Positions 48,473 to 58,674 of a DNA stretch of 64,000 bases are shown one piece after another. Source of the stretch: Nitrosospira sp. NpAV (GTDB lineage: Bacteria; Pseudomonadota; Gammaproteobacteria; Burkholderiales; Nitrosomonadaceae). The position numbers and the translations under genes were made by a program. Numbering within the stretch: the first letter of the stretch is position 1; every line of letters begins with the position of its first letter. The notes beneath the pieces were generated by a model. That model was not told where the DNA came from, searched no databases, and was given only the letters and a program-made list of their open reading frames with translations. The DNA lies in NCBI RefSeq assembly GCF_000832065.1, contig NZ_JXQM01000003.1, positions 310,001 to 374,000 of the forward strand. The letters run 5' to 3'.

Positions 48473-50008
48473 ATGCAAAGAAAGAAAACTGTAGATAATT
48501 TCAGCGGTGCCGGCCGTCCTAATGAAGGCAGCATTACGCCAAAGGCGGAATTTGTCCTGCTATTGCTCACGCTGCTTCTTGCCGGTTGCGCCACGGTAAG
48601 AACCCCACCGGTTGCACCGGGCACCGGATCCCTGGCTGCCTGTGAGGCACTTTATCAAGAAGTGGATGACATCATTGATAATAAGGAGATACGTGACCAT
48701 GACTCATCCCCGGTTCCAGGTTTCCCTTATTTGCGCACGACCCGCCTGCTTGTCTCGTTGCGTGACGAGCTCATCGAATCCGGACACTGGCCGGCATGGA
48801 TCGGGCATATGGCCGAACTCGACGCCAAGGCACGTACGCTGGAATTCCGCAATCTACCGGATCCATTAGCGGGCTATCGCAAGGATGCCTTGCTCCACGA
48901 CCTCGACAGTTGCCGCGAACGTCTGGTGACCGCCGATCTCACGCAGCCGCAGCGCCGCGCCCGGTTACGCAATGTTGTTCGCGTTCAGGATGACTACGTA
49001 ACCTGGTGGCGGGTGCTCGGCCTCTACCCATTTACCGCGCCTTTTGTGTCCATCGGCATCTCAGCCTGGCACAACGAAACGCATGGTACCTTTTCTACAG
49101 AGTTGGCGTCCCTGCCGGTGGCCGGCAAATTGGTGCGCTGGCTACCTATATCCACCATATCGTCCCCCGATCCGCTCAACGCTCGGCAAGTGGGCGAAAT
49201 TCTGCGCCGCTCACTTGATCCGCTCGGTATCCCTCTGCCAACGGGTCCTGATCTTGACCGGCTTTTCGCCACATTTGCTCCGTTATGGGAAGTGGATGTG
49301 GTTGATGAGAATGATCATATCGGGTTGTTGCAATGGAAAAACGGACCGGTGGTTGATGTCACCCGTCCAACACTATACCGCAAGGTTTCGTATACCCGTT
49401 TTGGCGGCCAGATACTGCTGCAGCTTAATTACATCGTCTGGTTTCCGGCCCGGCCGGGCAATGATATCTATGCGGGAAAACTTGACGGTATCAATTGGCG
49501 GGTGACCTTGGGCCCGGATGGAGAGCCATGGCTTTACGATGCCATTCATAATTGCGGCTGCTACCATAAGTTTTTTCCGAGCCATAAGCTACGCCTGCGC
49601 AGCGATCTTCCCGATTTTTATTTCGAACCTCCCATGTTGCCGCAAGTAGCCCCGGCAGCACGTGAACGGCAGCCCGTGGTGTTACGCATCGCTCACCATA
49701 CTCACTTCATCCAGAGACTTTATCTCGATAAATCACCCTCCGCATTATTGCCAGGCGCGCAGCCGCTGGCATGGGAAGAATATGATGTGCTGCGTTCTCT
49801 GCCTACCGATGAGGGCTACCGCAGCCTGTTCGGCACTCATGGTTTGATCGCCGGAACAGAACGTAGCGAGCGCTTTCTCCTGTGGCCGATGGGCATCCGG
49901 TCGCCAGGTGCGATGCGTCAGTGGGGACACCATTCCACCGCTTTCGTCGGACGCCGGCACTTCGATGATGCCTTCCTCATCGAGTTGCTTTTCGAGAAGG
50001 CACCATAA
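48473..50008 (+). CDS. lipoprotein of unknown function
   Basis: 511 residues. Twenty-six mostly polar residues precede a hydrophobic stretch and a lipobox (LLLAGC, Cys39); the signal region is therefore unusually long and the true start may lie later. The mature protein is soluble with several Trp/Tyr-rich regions (WWRVLGLYPFTAPFVSIGISAWHNETHG, FVGRRHFDDAFLIELLF) and two close Cys (NCGCYHKFF). I do not recognise the family. The DUF3047 gene follows two bases after the stop, so the two are likely one unit. Confidence 0.7.
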   Translation: MQRKKTVDNFSGAGRPNEGSITPKAEFVLLLLTLLLAGCATVRTPPVAPGTGSLAACEALYQEVDDIIDNKEIRDHDSSPVPGFPYLRTTRLLVSLRDELIESGHWPAWIGHMAELDAKARTLEFRNLPDPLAGYRKDALLHDLDSCRERLVTADLTQPQRRARLRNVVRVQDDYVTWWRVLGLYPFTAPFVSIGISAWHNETHGTFSTELASLPVAGKLVRWLPISTISSPDPLNARQVGEILRRSLDPLGIPLPTGPDLDRLFATFAPLWEVDVVDENDHIGLLQWKNGPVVDVTRPTLYRKVSYTRFGGQILLQLNYIVWFPARPGNDIYAGKLDGINWRVTLGPDGEPWLYDAIHNCGCYHKFFPSHKLRLRSDLPDFYFEPPMLPQVAPAARERQPVVLRIAHHTHFIQRLYLDKSPSALLPGAQPLAWEEYDVLRSLPTDEGYRSLFGTHGLIAGTERSERFLLWPMGIRSPGAMRQWGHHSTAFVGRRHFDDAFLIELLFEKAP

Positions 50009-50010
50009 GC

Positions 50011-50664
50011 ATGGGAAAATGCATGAACAAGTGGCTGTGTTGGGCGATGGTTTGTTTCCCGGCGCTTTCATGGGCAGCCGATGACCGTATTGACATCGCC
50101 CGCTTTTCACGCGGAGACCTGAATGGCTGGCAACCAAAAGTATTTACTGGCGAAACCCGCTATACCTTGCAGAATAAGGACGGACGAACCGCCTTGCGCG
50201 CTGACAGCGAAGCCGCCGCTTCGGGATTGTATCGCGAGGTAAGTATCGATCTCGATAAGACGCCTATCCTCAACTGGATGTGGCAAGCCGGTAACATATT
50301 GGCAGGAGCCGATGAGCGCAGCCGCGCTGGCGACGATTACCCGGCGCGCATCTACGTCGTATTTTCGGGTGGCCTGATATTTTGGCGCACGCGCGCCATC
50401 AACTACGTATGGTCGAACAGCCAGCCCATCGGCAGCCGCTGGCTTAATGCTTTTACCGGAAATGCGCGTATGATCGCAATAGAATCTGGTCCTGCCCGGC
50501 TCAATCAATGGATTAGCGAGAAACGCGACGTCCAGGCCGATTACCAGCGCCTCTTTGGCGAAAAGCCCGGCCGCGTCGATGCCGTGGCGATCATGACCGA
50601 CACCGACAACACCCGCAACAAGGCAACGGCTTGGTATGGTGATATCTGGTTCAGCGCAAAATGA
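50011..50664 (+). CDS. DUF3047 secreted protein
   Basis: 217 residues with signal peptide (MNKWLCWAMVCFPALSWA) and a DUF3047 beta-sandwich: RFSRGDLNGWQPKVFTGET near the N-terminus, YPARIYVVFSGGLIFWRTRAINYVWS in the middle and VDAVAIMTDTDNTRNKATAWYGDIWF at the end. Function unknown; the fold resembles carbohydrate-binding modules. Coupled to the lipoprotein upstream. Confidence 0.85.
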   Translation: MGKCMNKWLCWAMVCFPALSWAADDRIDIARFSRGDLNGWQPKVFTGETRYTLQNKDGRTALRADSEAAASGLYREVSIDLDKTPILNWMWQAGNILAGADERSRAGDDYPARIYVVFSGGLIFWRTRAINYVWSNSQPIGSRWLNAFTGNARMIAIESGPARLNQWISEKRDVQADYQRLFGEKPGRVDAVAIMTDTDNTRNKATAWYGDIWFSAK

Positions 50665-50795
50665 CAGATGCTATTATCGATATCACGGAACCGATTTATC
50701 TACTTCTGTTTCGTCCCCGGTTGCATGCGGCTATTGGAAGGTTTGGATAATCTTTCTCCAGCCTTGGATGGGAATTGCAATGTGCTAGGAGGTAT

Positions 50796-51659
50796 ATGGA
50801 GGAAATAGAGCTTCGTCATCAGCGCATCACCGGAGATGGCATAGACCTGCATGTGGTGACGGCCGGTGTGGGACCGCCGGTCATCCTGCTCCATGGTTTT
50901 CCGGAAAATTGGCGCTCCTGGCGTCGGCAGATTCCCATGCTGGCAGCAGCTGGCTTCTCCGTATTGGCGCCGGACATGCGCGGATACAACCTGTCGGACA
51001 GACCTCCCGAGCAAAATGCTTACCAATTGGATCATTTAGTAGCGGATGTTGCCGCACTCGTCCGTGCAACCGGATATCCCCGCGCACATATTGTGGGACA
51101 CGACTGGGGCGGTATCATCGCATGGACGTTCGCGGATAAACACCCTCAACTTGTGGACAGGCTCGTCATCCTCAATGCTCCACACCTCAAGTTGTATTTT
51201 CAAGAGGTTCGGCACCCGCGTCAGATGATCAAGAGCTGGTACATGCTCTTTTTCTTGTTACCCCGTCTACCCGAACTTGCACTCTCCTCGAATAATTTCA
51301 AGGCAGTACGCGATATGTTCAGGCTGCGTCCGGCCCGAAAGGAGTCTTTCAGCGACAAGGACATTGAGACGTATATCGAAGCGCTTTCACAGCCGGGTGC
51401 ACTCACCGCGGCACTCAATTACTACCGCGCAAATCTGACGATAGCCAATATGCGCAAGATCGCGCGCTCGGCACCCATCAATGCTGAAACGCTGGTGATC
51501 TGGGGAGAGCTTGATCCAGCGCTTGGAATCCAACTGCTCGAAGGACTCGAGCAGGTAGCGTCCCGCTTGCGTGTTCATAGAATTCGGGATTCGAGCCATT
51601 GGGTCCAAAACGAGGCCCCTGAGGAAGTCAACAAGGCACTTGCAAGTTTTCTAAGTTGA
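50796..51659 (+). CDS. alpha/beta hydrolase, epoxide hydrolase-like
   Basis: 287 residues from the ATG at 50796 (AGGAGG four bases upstream). Oxyanion motif LHGFPE, nucleophile Asp103 in VGHDWGG, which points to epoxide hydrolase or haloalkane dehalogenase rather than a serine esterase, and a late catalytic His in DSSHWVQNEAP. The cap-domain Tyr residues typical of epoxide hydrolases are plausible but not certain. Its TGA stop lies inside the left arm of repeat copy E. Confidence 0.85.
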   Translation: MEEIELRHQRITGDGIDLHVVTAGVGPPVILLHGFPENWRSWRRQIPMLAAAGFSVLAPDMRGYNLSDRPPEQNAYQLDHLVADVAALVRATGYPRAHIVGHDWGGIIAWTFADKHPQLVDRLVILNAPHLKLYFQEVRHPRQMIKSWYMLFFLLPRLPELALSSNNFKAVRDMFRLRPARKESFSDKDIETYIEALSQPGALTAALNYYRANLTIANMRKIARSAPINAETLVIWGELDPALGIQLLEGLEQVASRLRVHRIRDSSHWVQNEAPEEVNKALASFLS

Positions 51660-51837
51660 ACCCGGATAATCTTATCAAGGCAGCTTTTCAAGCCCACGCA
51701 AGTGGTGGCGGTCAGTTGCGATTTCACCGCTTGTCCGGGCTCCATGGACCAAGCTTGCGGATTTCTTCCAACCGGCAAAGCGATCTCGCAACCTGTTTCG
51801 CCTTTATTTCGCACCCTAATGGATTATCAGGGTTGAA
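51656..51837. repeat. dispersed inverted-end repeat, copy E
   Basis: Left arm TTGAACCCGGATAATC, right arm GGATTATCAGGGTTGAA, 182 bases. It shares the CAACCGGCAA and TCTCGCAACCTG blocks with copy C. The left arm contains the stop codon of the hydrolase gene. Confidence 0.8.
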
Positions 51838-52006
51838 ATAACCATACTGATACCCTGCTTTATTATCCGATGCCGGAATCATCTTCTGCTATAACTGTCT
51901 TATGAAGCATGCATTCGTTAATATTTTTGCTTCCAGGTCATGCTCGTTAGGATACTAAACCCGGGTGCATGTGCGCTCGGCACTTGTCATCATTGAGGAG
52001 AAAAGC

Positions 52007-52561
52007 ATGAGACGGTATTCATTATTAATCTGTTTGTTACTGAGCGCTTGCGCCGGGCTACCGTCAGCAGTCAAGGATGTTCCCGTAAGGGACGTCTCAT
52101 ATAGCCAAGCCAACCAAAACCTGAATAGTTATAAAGATACATCTGTCCGGTGGGGCGGAGTCATTATCGACGTGGAAAATGAGCAGAATTTTACCCTCAT
52201 ACAAGTATTGTCCTATCCTCTCAATTATTACGGCCGCCCGCAATTAAACAAACCCAGCGAGGGACGCTTTGTCATTAAAAGTGCCGAGTTTCTTGATCCC
52301 GCAGTTTATGCGAAAGACAAGGAAGTAACGGTTGCGGGAACGTTGCAAGGTGATATCGAACGTACCATAGGCAAGAAAACCGTCCGGCTACCGTTACTGG
52401 TGTCTAAGGCCATTTATTTGTGGCCTGTCTACCAGAATTATCCATCCTATGGATATGGTTATCCGGGATATGGGTATGGGGGATATGGCTTTAATCCATA
52501 TTTTGGATACGGATTTTATGGCGGCCCATATTGGGGAGGGTACTATAGGCCGTATTGGTAA
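52007..52561 (+). CDS. Slp-family outer-membrane lipoprotein with Gly/Tyr-rich tail
   Basis: 184 residues from the ATG at 52007 (GAGGAG seven bases upstream). Lipobox LLSAC with Cys15; residues 25-138 are the Slp domain (VRWGGVIIDVENEQNFTLIQVLSYPLN, VTVAGTLQG). The last 40 or so residues (143-184) are almost only Gly, Tyr, Pro, Phe and Trp with YGYG-type repeats, which is not part of E. coli Slp. Slp proteins respond to starvation or acid stress. An earlier start at 51965 lacks a ribosome site. Confidence 0.88.
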   Translation: MRRYSLLICLLLSACAGLPSAVKDVPVRDVSYSQANQNLNSYKDTSVRWGGVIIDVENEQNFTLIQVLSYPLNYYGRPQLNKPSEGRFVIKSAEFLDPAVYAKDKEVTVAGTLQGDIERTIGKKTVRLPLLVSKAIYLWPVYQNYPSYGYGYPGYGYGGYGFNPYFGYGFYGGPYWGGYYRPYW

Positions 52562-52811
52562 GAGATTGAGTTCCACCTCCTGCAGGTCGACTATTTTCCG
52601 AGTGGTGCGTTGCGGTTCCTTGGAATGGAGCAACCTCCGGCATTGTTGTGCGTTACCCTATACTGCAAGAACCGCGCATTTCACCCCGCCCCACTACCGG
52701 ACCCAGGTTGGAAACTAAAGTTGAAGTAAGCGACTGTGTCCGGCCTCCGGCATGGCAATTTTGGGTCATCTGTGCCACTCGCGGCCCCGAAGAACATCAC
52801 GGTAGACAGTC

Positions 52812-54062
52812 ATGCGCAAACTCGCGCTTTTTATAATTACCTTGGCATTGGGTCTTCCCCTCGCGCTGGTGGCCCTATTGTTTCTGGCCATTGAAGACCA
52901 CCCCCTCGTCGACCGCCGGGTTATTCTCACCCCAGAACACGTGGAGCGTGCGAAACAAATCATCGATGCGCATCGTTATTGGGTCCGACCCGGAATGCTG
53001 GCATCGGCCAGAGTGATCCCCGCGGATGCTGATCTCGCCGCGAACTATCTAGCCAACCGTTTTGGAAAAGGCAGTGCGCAGGTAGCGCTTGCCGACCGCA
53101 ATGCCGTTATCCGTCTGAGTCTTCCGTTGAACGGATATCCACTTGACGGCTATCTGAATCTTGAAGCAACACTGGTTGAAACAGCGGAGCTCCCACAGCT
53201 CCAGTCGGTGAATATTGGGAAACTCTCACTACCCGACGCGCTTACGGACATGCTCATGCCACAGCTTGTGCGCTGGCTGCGGTACAGCCCGGAATATCGG
53301 GCCGGATTCGATACGCTCCGGTTGGTTAAAATGTCACCCAACGAATTGAACATCATTTATCGTTGGGAGGGAGATTTCCCTCATGAAGTCCGGGCTGCGG
53401 TCGTCGACAACAACGAGCGAGAGCGGCTGCTTCGTTATCAATCGCTGCTGGCCGCAAACAGCAAGCAATACGGCCCGGTAGTATCCTTATCGGAAGTTTT
53501 ACCGCCGCTGGTGCGTCTTGCCAGCGAACGTTCGGTAAGTGGAGATGCTTTGGCGGAAAACCGCGCGTTAATTTTAGTTACAACGTTTTACGTGCTCGGC
53601 ATTTCTTTGGAACAGATCCTTCCAGAAGCTGCTGGCTGGCCTCGCCCACTGCGGCACACGGTTACGATCGATAAACGTGACGACTTCGCAAAGCATTTCA
53701 TGGTATCGGCCACTATCGCCGCCTATGCCGATACTGCATTAGCCGATGTAGTTGGTTTATACAAGGAGGTCGAGGACTCCCGCTCCGGGAGCGGGTTTTC
53801 ATTCAATGACATTGCTGCTGACCGGGCAGGCACAAAATTTGGTGAAAAAGCCGTGGCGAGCGAATCCTCGGCACAGCAACTTCAACGTCGCGTAGCGTCA
53901 GGACTGAAAGACTCTGATTTGATGCCAGTCTGGTCTGATCTGCCTGAATTCATGGCCGAAGCCGAATTCAAGCGACGGTTCGGCGGGATCGATGCGCCGG
54001 CCTACCGCGAAATGATGCGAAAGATCGAACAGAGGGTCGCAGCTCTGCTTGTATTGCACTGA
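52812..54062 (+). CDS. membrane-anchored protein of unknown function
   Basis: 416 residues with a single N-terminal transmembrane segment (about 5-27, LALFIITLALGLPLALVALLFLA). The rest is predicted periplasmic, with IVTAAD-less, Leu-rich helices and one region, GSGFSFNDIAADRAGTKFGEKAV, reminiscent of a small soluble domain. No family recognised. It stands alone. Confidence 0.75.
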   Translation: MRKLALFIITLALGLPLALVALLFLAIEDHPLVDRRVILTPEHVERAKQIIDAHRYWVRPGMLASARVIPADADLAANYLANRFGKGSAQVALADRNAVIRLSLPLNGYPLDGYLNLEATLVETAELPQLQSVNIGKLSLPDALTDMLMPQLVRWLRYSPEYRAGFDTLRLVKMSPNELNIIYRWEGDFPHEVRAAVVDNNERERLLRYQSLLAANSKQYGPVVSLSEVLPPLVRLASERSVSGDALAENRALILVTTFYVLGISLEQILPEAAGWPRPLRHTVTIDKRDDFAKHFMVSATIAAYADTALADVVGLYKEVEDSRSGSGFSFNDIAADRAGTKFGEKAVASESSAQQLQRRVASGLKDSDLMPVWSDLPEFMAEAEFKRRFGGIDAPAYREMMRKIEQRVAALLVLH

Positions 54063-54181
54063 CACCTGTTGCTCGCAATGAGGATGTCTATCGCAACGGT
54101 TTGTTCCCGAATTTCCAGTCGCACTTATAACGGTCTGGAAATTCATGATCGACCCGGCGGTATATTCTTTTCCGGGTCGCG

Positions 54182-54571
54182 CTATAGTCTATTGAGAAAG
54201 GCCGAAATGGTAGGCCAGCTCCATGCATCGATCTCGCGGTCCCCCACGGGATCAGGTAATTTGGAAGGCAGCTTCTCGGCATCACCATGAAGTAATAGCA
54301 CAGGCATTCTACCTTCGTAAGCACAACGTATTTCCCACAGTTGACCATCGGCCCTGACTACATTTTTCGTGATAAGGGCGATCACGCCATCACAACCGGT
54401 AACTTTGTCCCGGCACTCTTCTTTCCAGGCGGGCTCCCACGACTGCTTGACAGGCATGTCCACGAACGAGAAGCCTGTTTCCTCTTTGTTCAGTTGCTCA
54501 AGAAGCTGATCGCGCAGTTTGATATCCCTGAGTGCGAAGCTGACAAATACTTTATTTGTTTTTGTAGCCAT
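54182..54571 (-). CDS. stand-alone TIR-like domain protein
   Basis: 129 residues forming one TIR-like domain (MTH538/ThsB type): first strand KVFVSFALRD (residues 7-16), SWEPAWKEECRDKVTGCDGVIALIT and LWEIRCAYEGRMPVLLL, where Glu80 sits where catalytic TIR NADases have their Glu. Such domains either make or sense NAD-derived signals, for example in Thoeris anti-phage systems. No ThsA-like partner is adjacent, so the role is open. Confidence 0.8.
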   Translation of the reverse strand: MATKTNKVFVSFALRDIKLRDQLLEQLNKEETGFSFVDMPVKQSWEPAWKEECRDKVTGCDGVIALITKNVVRADGQLWEIRCAYEGRMPVLLLHGDAEKLPSKLPDPVGDREIDAWSWPTISAFLNRL

Positions 54572-54647
54572 TCATTCCTCCCTCAAAATCAATTTATTAG
54601 CAACATCAAAAAATACATCACTATCAACTATTCATCAATCTGCTGCG

Positions 54648-55037
54648 TCAAGCACCGGAACCCCGGCGGGCCGTCACCTGAATCTCGATACGCATTCGAG
54701 GATCTGATAAACCGGCTGAAATCATCATTGCCGCAGGTCTAACTTTTTCGAGATATTTGCGCATGGTTGGCCAGCACTTGGGGAAGTCCGCCGCATCAGG
54801 CAATACATAGGTCACCCGGACAATATCTCGCAAATCGGATCCCGCTTCGTTCAAGGCTGCCTGAATATTTTTAAAACATTGCTCGGCTTGCTCCACCAGA
54901 TCATCTGAAATTGTCATCTTGGTATAATCGAACCCGGTCGTACCGGAGACGAAAATCCAATCGCCATCCACCACAGCCCTTGAATAGCCAATTTCCTGTT
55001 CAAACGTGGAACCTGAACTTATTAACTGGCGCGGCAT
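54648..55037 (-). CDS. RidA-family protein (enamine/imine deaminase-like)
   Basis: 129 residues. The fold signature WIFVSGTTGFD, then QAEQCFKNIQAALNEAGSDLRDIVRVTYVL and the C-terminal RMRIEIQVTARRG, where one Arg near 118 likely corresponds to the active-site Arg of RidA. RidA clears reactive enamines from PLP enzymes. Several paralogues exist that bind other substrates. Confidence 0.88.
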   Translation of the reverse strand: MPRQLISSGSTFEQEIGYSRAVVDGDWIFVSGTTGFDYTKMTISDDLVEQAEQCFKNIQAALNEAGSDLRDIVRVTYVLPDAADFPKCWPTMRKYLEKVRPAAMMISAGLSDPRMRIEIQVTARRGSGA

Positions 55038-55100
55038 AAAACTTCCCCTTTGACTAGAATCCCACTCACACCGAATAACTACGCGATAGTCGGCAAAAGA

Positions 55101-55550
55101 TCAATGAGAAAAACACTGGTTTTTATCCGATACAACAGTGCAGGCATATCGCATCTCCTGCACACCTCCTGCCCGGTTGAATACGTATTCCGCCCTCAAC
55201 CCTTTAAATTGTTCAGGGGTAAAAGATACCGCATCGGGAATAAGGCGTTTCTCATTCCAGAATCTCACTCTGCAGAAATCAGTCGCAGACCGGCATATCT
55301 TGCTAAGTGCGGCGCCATACACCGCTTTATCCATATCCCGTTTGCTATCGATCAGGACGAAATGAATATAATTCCCTGAACTTCCAAGTTCAAGCGAACG
55401 AACAAGCTGCCAGCCATCGCCATGCAGATCCAGTTGTGATTCCGATGGTTGCTGCGACGGTGGCTGTGGCTTTAGCTGCTGCGAGGCGGCAAAAACCGGC
55501 CACGAGAAAACGAACGCGGCTACTGCAACACTTATAATTCTCGTGCTCAA
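55101..55550 (-). CDS. secreted protein of unknown function
   Basis: 149 residues from a TTG at 55550 with AAGGAG six bases upstream. Signal peptide (STRIISVAVAAFVFSWPVFA), a Gln/Pro-rich linker (QQLKPQPPSQQPSESQ) and a domain with three Cys (KICRSATDFCRVRFW, RYACTVVS). No family recognised. A longer frame to 55607 would put 19 residues before the signal sequence. Confidence 0.65.
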   Translation of the reverse strand: MSTRIISVAVAAFVFSWPVFAASQQLKPQPPSQQPSESQLDLHGDGWQLVRSLELGSSGNYIHFVLIDSKRDMDKAVYGAALSKICRSATDFCRVRFWNEKRLIPDAVSFTPEQFKGLRAEYVFNRAGGVQEMRYACTVVSDKNQCFSH

Positions 55551-55607
55551 CAAATACTCCTTAACTGATCTTTTTCCAGTCACCGAATCGAGAGCGTCGA
55601 TCGGCAA

Positions 55608-56283
55608 TATCCGCTATGGATATGGCGGGATTGGGTAAAAAGAAAGATGATGTCCCTCACAAAACAAATTCGTAAAATGTCAGCCGAGTGCCAAGAAAAT
55701 ACCCGGAGACGCGCCCACTAAACAATCTGACGGTTTATTTTCCTCCATCTGAATTGCTCATATCATCCCCAAATACAGAGCGCCGGGTAGACGTAACTGT
55801 GAGACATAAAGTTTTCATTCTATCAATAAAGAATCGGTACGAGCAAATCGTAAACAGTCTAACTATCCGACCTTGGCAATGTTGAGTAACCAACCTGAGC
55901 GTATCGAAGTTTATCTGTTATGGCGCTCGGCAAGCTTCCCATGGCGGGATTCTCAGAAGGCTTGGTATTGAAAAGCTTAGCCGCACCCAAATGAACCGCT
56001 GGACCGGAGGATGTAGTATCCAGCATTGAAACCAGATGTTTCATTCCGGCGACGCCTCGGAGGGGTAACCGGCTTGAACGTTGGAACGCTATAAAAGCGG
56101 TTTATCGGCAGCTAACGAGATTGAACGCAGAGCAGAAAAAGGATTCAGGGCATGTCTTCTCTGCGGGGGAAATCGATGAATCGACCAGCACGCTCCACAG
56201 AATGCTGGTTAACCGTAGACTCGCCGCCAAGCCCACACTTCAGAGTGGGATTTCCTGGAAGGTGCCGCTGGCAAATCGATTCC
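55608..56283. other. gene-free stretch
   Basis: About 675 bases between the secreted protein and the end of the sucrose synthase gene. Short frames here show no conserved domain or ribosome site. I see no terminator or repeat. Confidence 0.4.
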
Positions 56284-58674
56284 TCATTGATCAGGCAGCA
56301 GCGCCTGTGCCATGGGACGAAATTGCAAATGGTAGAACATATTGAGATAGCGCACGGTTTCTTCACGCTCCAAGTTGCTGACAAACTTCCAGAAGCCGTA
56401 AATACGTGACAAAGTCATCATACGCTCTGCATAAAGACGCCATGTATAACGTGATTCGACCCGTTTTAGAGCCATTTCTGAAACCTTATTCCAGTAATCT
56501 GGATCGCCCGCAGAGCGTGCAAAGAAATCCGCCATGGCGGTAGCCGCCGCTAAACCATCATTGGGATCAAAATGGTAGCCTGAAACGCCGTGCTGAATGA
56601 TCTCTCGCGGCCCGCCATAGCAAGTGGCAAATACCGGAAGACCAGAGGCCATCGCCTCGATAATGGTCAAACCAAATGCCTCAAATCGGGCTGGCTGTAC
56701 AAAAATACCACGCATGTCGGCCACATGACGATACAGTTCGCCAGCGAGATTCTTTTCCAGGCGGGTACCGAGCCAGCGCATCCGTCCTTCCAGCTTATAT
56801 TCGTTCATGAGGGCATGCATATGTTCGATTTCTGCACGTTCTTCGCTATCAGCGGAAGCGGCCGGATCAATATGTCCACCAATTATCAATAGATTAGCGG
56901 CATCGGATAGCCGTGGGCATTGCGCAAACCATGCTGCAAGCGACGTCAGATTCTTGACCAGATCAAGCCGCGCCATCGTGAATATCAAAGGTTTGGCTGG
57001 GTCATTGAAATGGCCGCGCCACGGTACGCCGGGATCAAGCTCGTACAAAAGCCGTTCAATGTCAGGCAACAGGGATTGCAGCCGGCGCTCACGGTCAAGA
57101 TACGAGAAGTACACCTCGGCATCGGCCCCCGGTGAAACAATATTGAACTTCGGATCGAAAAGATCTATTCCGTTTATGACCCGATATAAGTCAGGCATGG
57201 TGTAATTCTGGTAGGTCTCATATTGGCCAACCGTGTGCGGGGTGCCGGCGATTTCCTGATAGGTGCTGGTAATGATGAAGTCAGCGCTATTCATCGCGAT
57301 GAGATCCGCCGTGTACTGGCAATTGAAATGGTACTGGTCTTCATTCTCGCGCCAGTGCAAAGCAGAATGAAGGTATTTGCTCTGTTCCAGCGCATGCGCA
57401 ATATTGCATTGCGTTACGCCGGTTCGTTTGGAAATCAGCGACGCTACCAGATTGCCATCCGAGTAATTGCCTATCACCAGATCGGGGCGTCCGCTTAACT
57501 GTGCCAGCGCTTCCCGTTCAACGTCATGGGCAAAATTCTCGAGGTATGGCCAAATTTCAAAACGCGATATCCAGTGACGGACAATTTCGCCATTTGTTTT
57601 TCGAAAAGGTACGCGCACGATCCAGGAATCACGGGTACCGTGAACTTTTTCCAAAGGCTGGTTACACAATGTCTCTCCCGCTTCGGGAATCAGGCGTGTG
57701 CATATCAGGATTTTTGGTTGTGCCTCTATTCCTTGCAGGATAAGGCGCTCGCTCATTTCTCGTTCCAGCGCACGTACCTGATCAAGGATATACACCACCT
57801 GACCGCCAGTGTCAGGCAATCCCAATACGTTGTCCTGCCCGAAATAGCCATGCGGTGACAGAATCAATAATCTTGAGATCATGGGAATGCGCGCCAGAAA
57901 ATTCTCAAGTATCTGCGGGGAGGCTGCTTCAAGAATGTCCACCAACAAGCTCATCGTCTCGCTTACCCGCATGACACAATTACCCCATCCGGGAGCAAAA
58001 CCCAATCCACTCAGTGGTTCCGCAATCGCCTGCCAGGGAGCATCCTCAGTGTAGCTATCGAGCAGGCCAAGCGCGCGACGTAAACCAGTGCGCAATGCGG
58101 CCACGTCGGCAAAATTGCCATGGAGCATCAGTTGCTGGCCATCCATGGAGTGCATCGTCAAGAAATGCAGCAATTCGGCTGTTCCTATGCCGGATTGAGT
58201 AAACAGGGTGCCAGCCAATTGCCTGTTGAGAAACATTACGCCCTGCCCAATCGACCGGATTTCCTTAAGTCTCGGAAAATTGCGGTTAAAAGGAGTAAAG
58301 TCCAACTCCAATACCGGTTCATGTGCGCTGTCCGGACGCACCAGCAACTCCTTGAAAGCGAGATAATCGGAAACACTGATATCCTCCGGTATCAGTTGTT
58401 GCTGGTGAATTCGCAGGTAAGACCAGCGCCCCGCATCCTCGCGCAGCGCCAGATAGGCCAAGGGAGGCCGGCAAACCGCTTCCTGCAGCGACTTGACCAG
58501 TTCATGCAGAGGGGTATTGACAAGAGGCTGGGGATGAGAATCTCGCACCAGGTCAAAAGCCTCCAGCAAATCAGAGCGCAAAAGAAGCGGACGCTCCAGC
58601 TCGAACCATTTACGCAAAAGTGCGTGTAACTCATCGCGATGGTCTGTAGCCCAGGTATCAAGTTTTTGTATCAT
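56284..58674 (-). CDS. sucrose synthase
   Basis: 796 residues from the ATG at 58674 (GGAG seven bases upstream). The N-terminal regulatory region (about 1-270) is followed by GT-B glycosyltransferase halves: [28 protein letters not shown], and the C-terminal [30 protein letters not shown] with the E-x7-E pair. It reversibly converts sucrose and NDP (ADP preferred in bacteria) to NDP-glucose and fructose. It overlaps the end of the preceding gene by 17 bases. Confidence 0.95.
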   Translation of the reverse strand: MIQKLDTWATDHRDELHALLRKWFELERPLLLRSDLLEAFDLVRDSHPQPLVNTPLHELVKSLQEAVCRPPLAYLALREDAGRWSYLRIHQQQLIPEDISVSDYLAFKELLVRPDSAHEPVLELDFTPFNRNFPRLKEIRSIGQGVMFLNRQLAGTLFTQSGIGTAELLHFLTMHSMDGQQLMLHGNFADVAALRTGLRRALGLLDSYTEDAPWQAIAEPLSGLGFAPGWGNCVMRVSETMSLLVDILEAASPQILENFLARIPMISRLLILSPHGYFGQDNVLGLPDTGGQVVYILDQVRALEREMSERLILQGIEAQPKILICTRLIPEAGETLCNQPLEKVHGTRDSWIVRVPFRKTNGEIVRHWISRFEIWPYLENFAHDVEREALAQLSGRPDLVIGNYSDGNLVASLISKRTGVTQCNIAHALEQSKYLHSALHWRENEDQYHFNCQYTADLIAMNSADFIITSTYQEIAGTPHTVGQYETYQNYTMPDLYRVINGIDLFDPKFNIVSPGADAEVYFSYLDRERRLQSLLPDIERLLYELDPGVPWRGHFNDPAKPLIFTMARLDLVKNLTSLAAWFAQCPRLSDAANLLIIGGHIDPAASADSEERAEIEHMHALMNEYKLEGRMRWLGTRLEKNLAGELYRHVADMRGIFVQPARFEAFGLTIIEAMASGLPVFATCYGGPREIIQHGVSGYHFDPNDGLAAATAMADFFARSAGDPDYWNKVSEMALKRVESRYTWRLYAERMMTLSRIYGFWKFVSNLEREETVRYLNMFYHLQFRPMAQALLPDQ

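Noticed and set aside
54341-54742. Plus-strand frame opposite the TIR and RidA genes
   Set aside because: It is antisense to two well-supported genes and lacks a domain of its own.
55859-56345. Small frames on both strands between the secreted protein and sucrose synthase
   Set aside because: No conserved motif, no ribosome site and no codon pattern like the neighbours.
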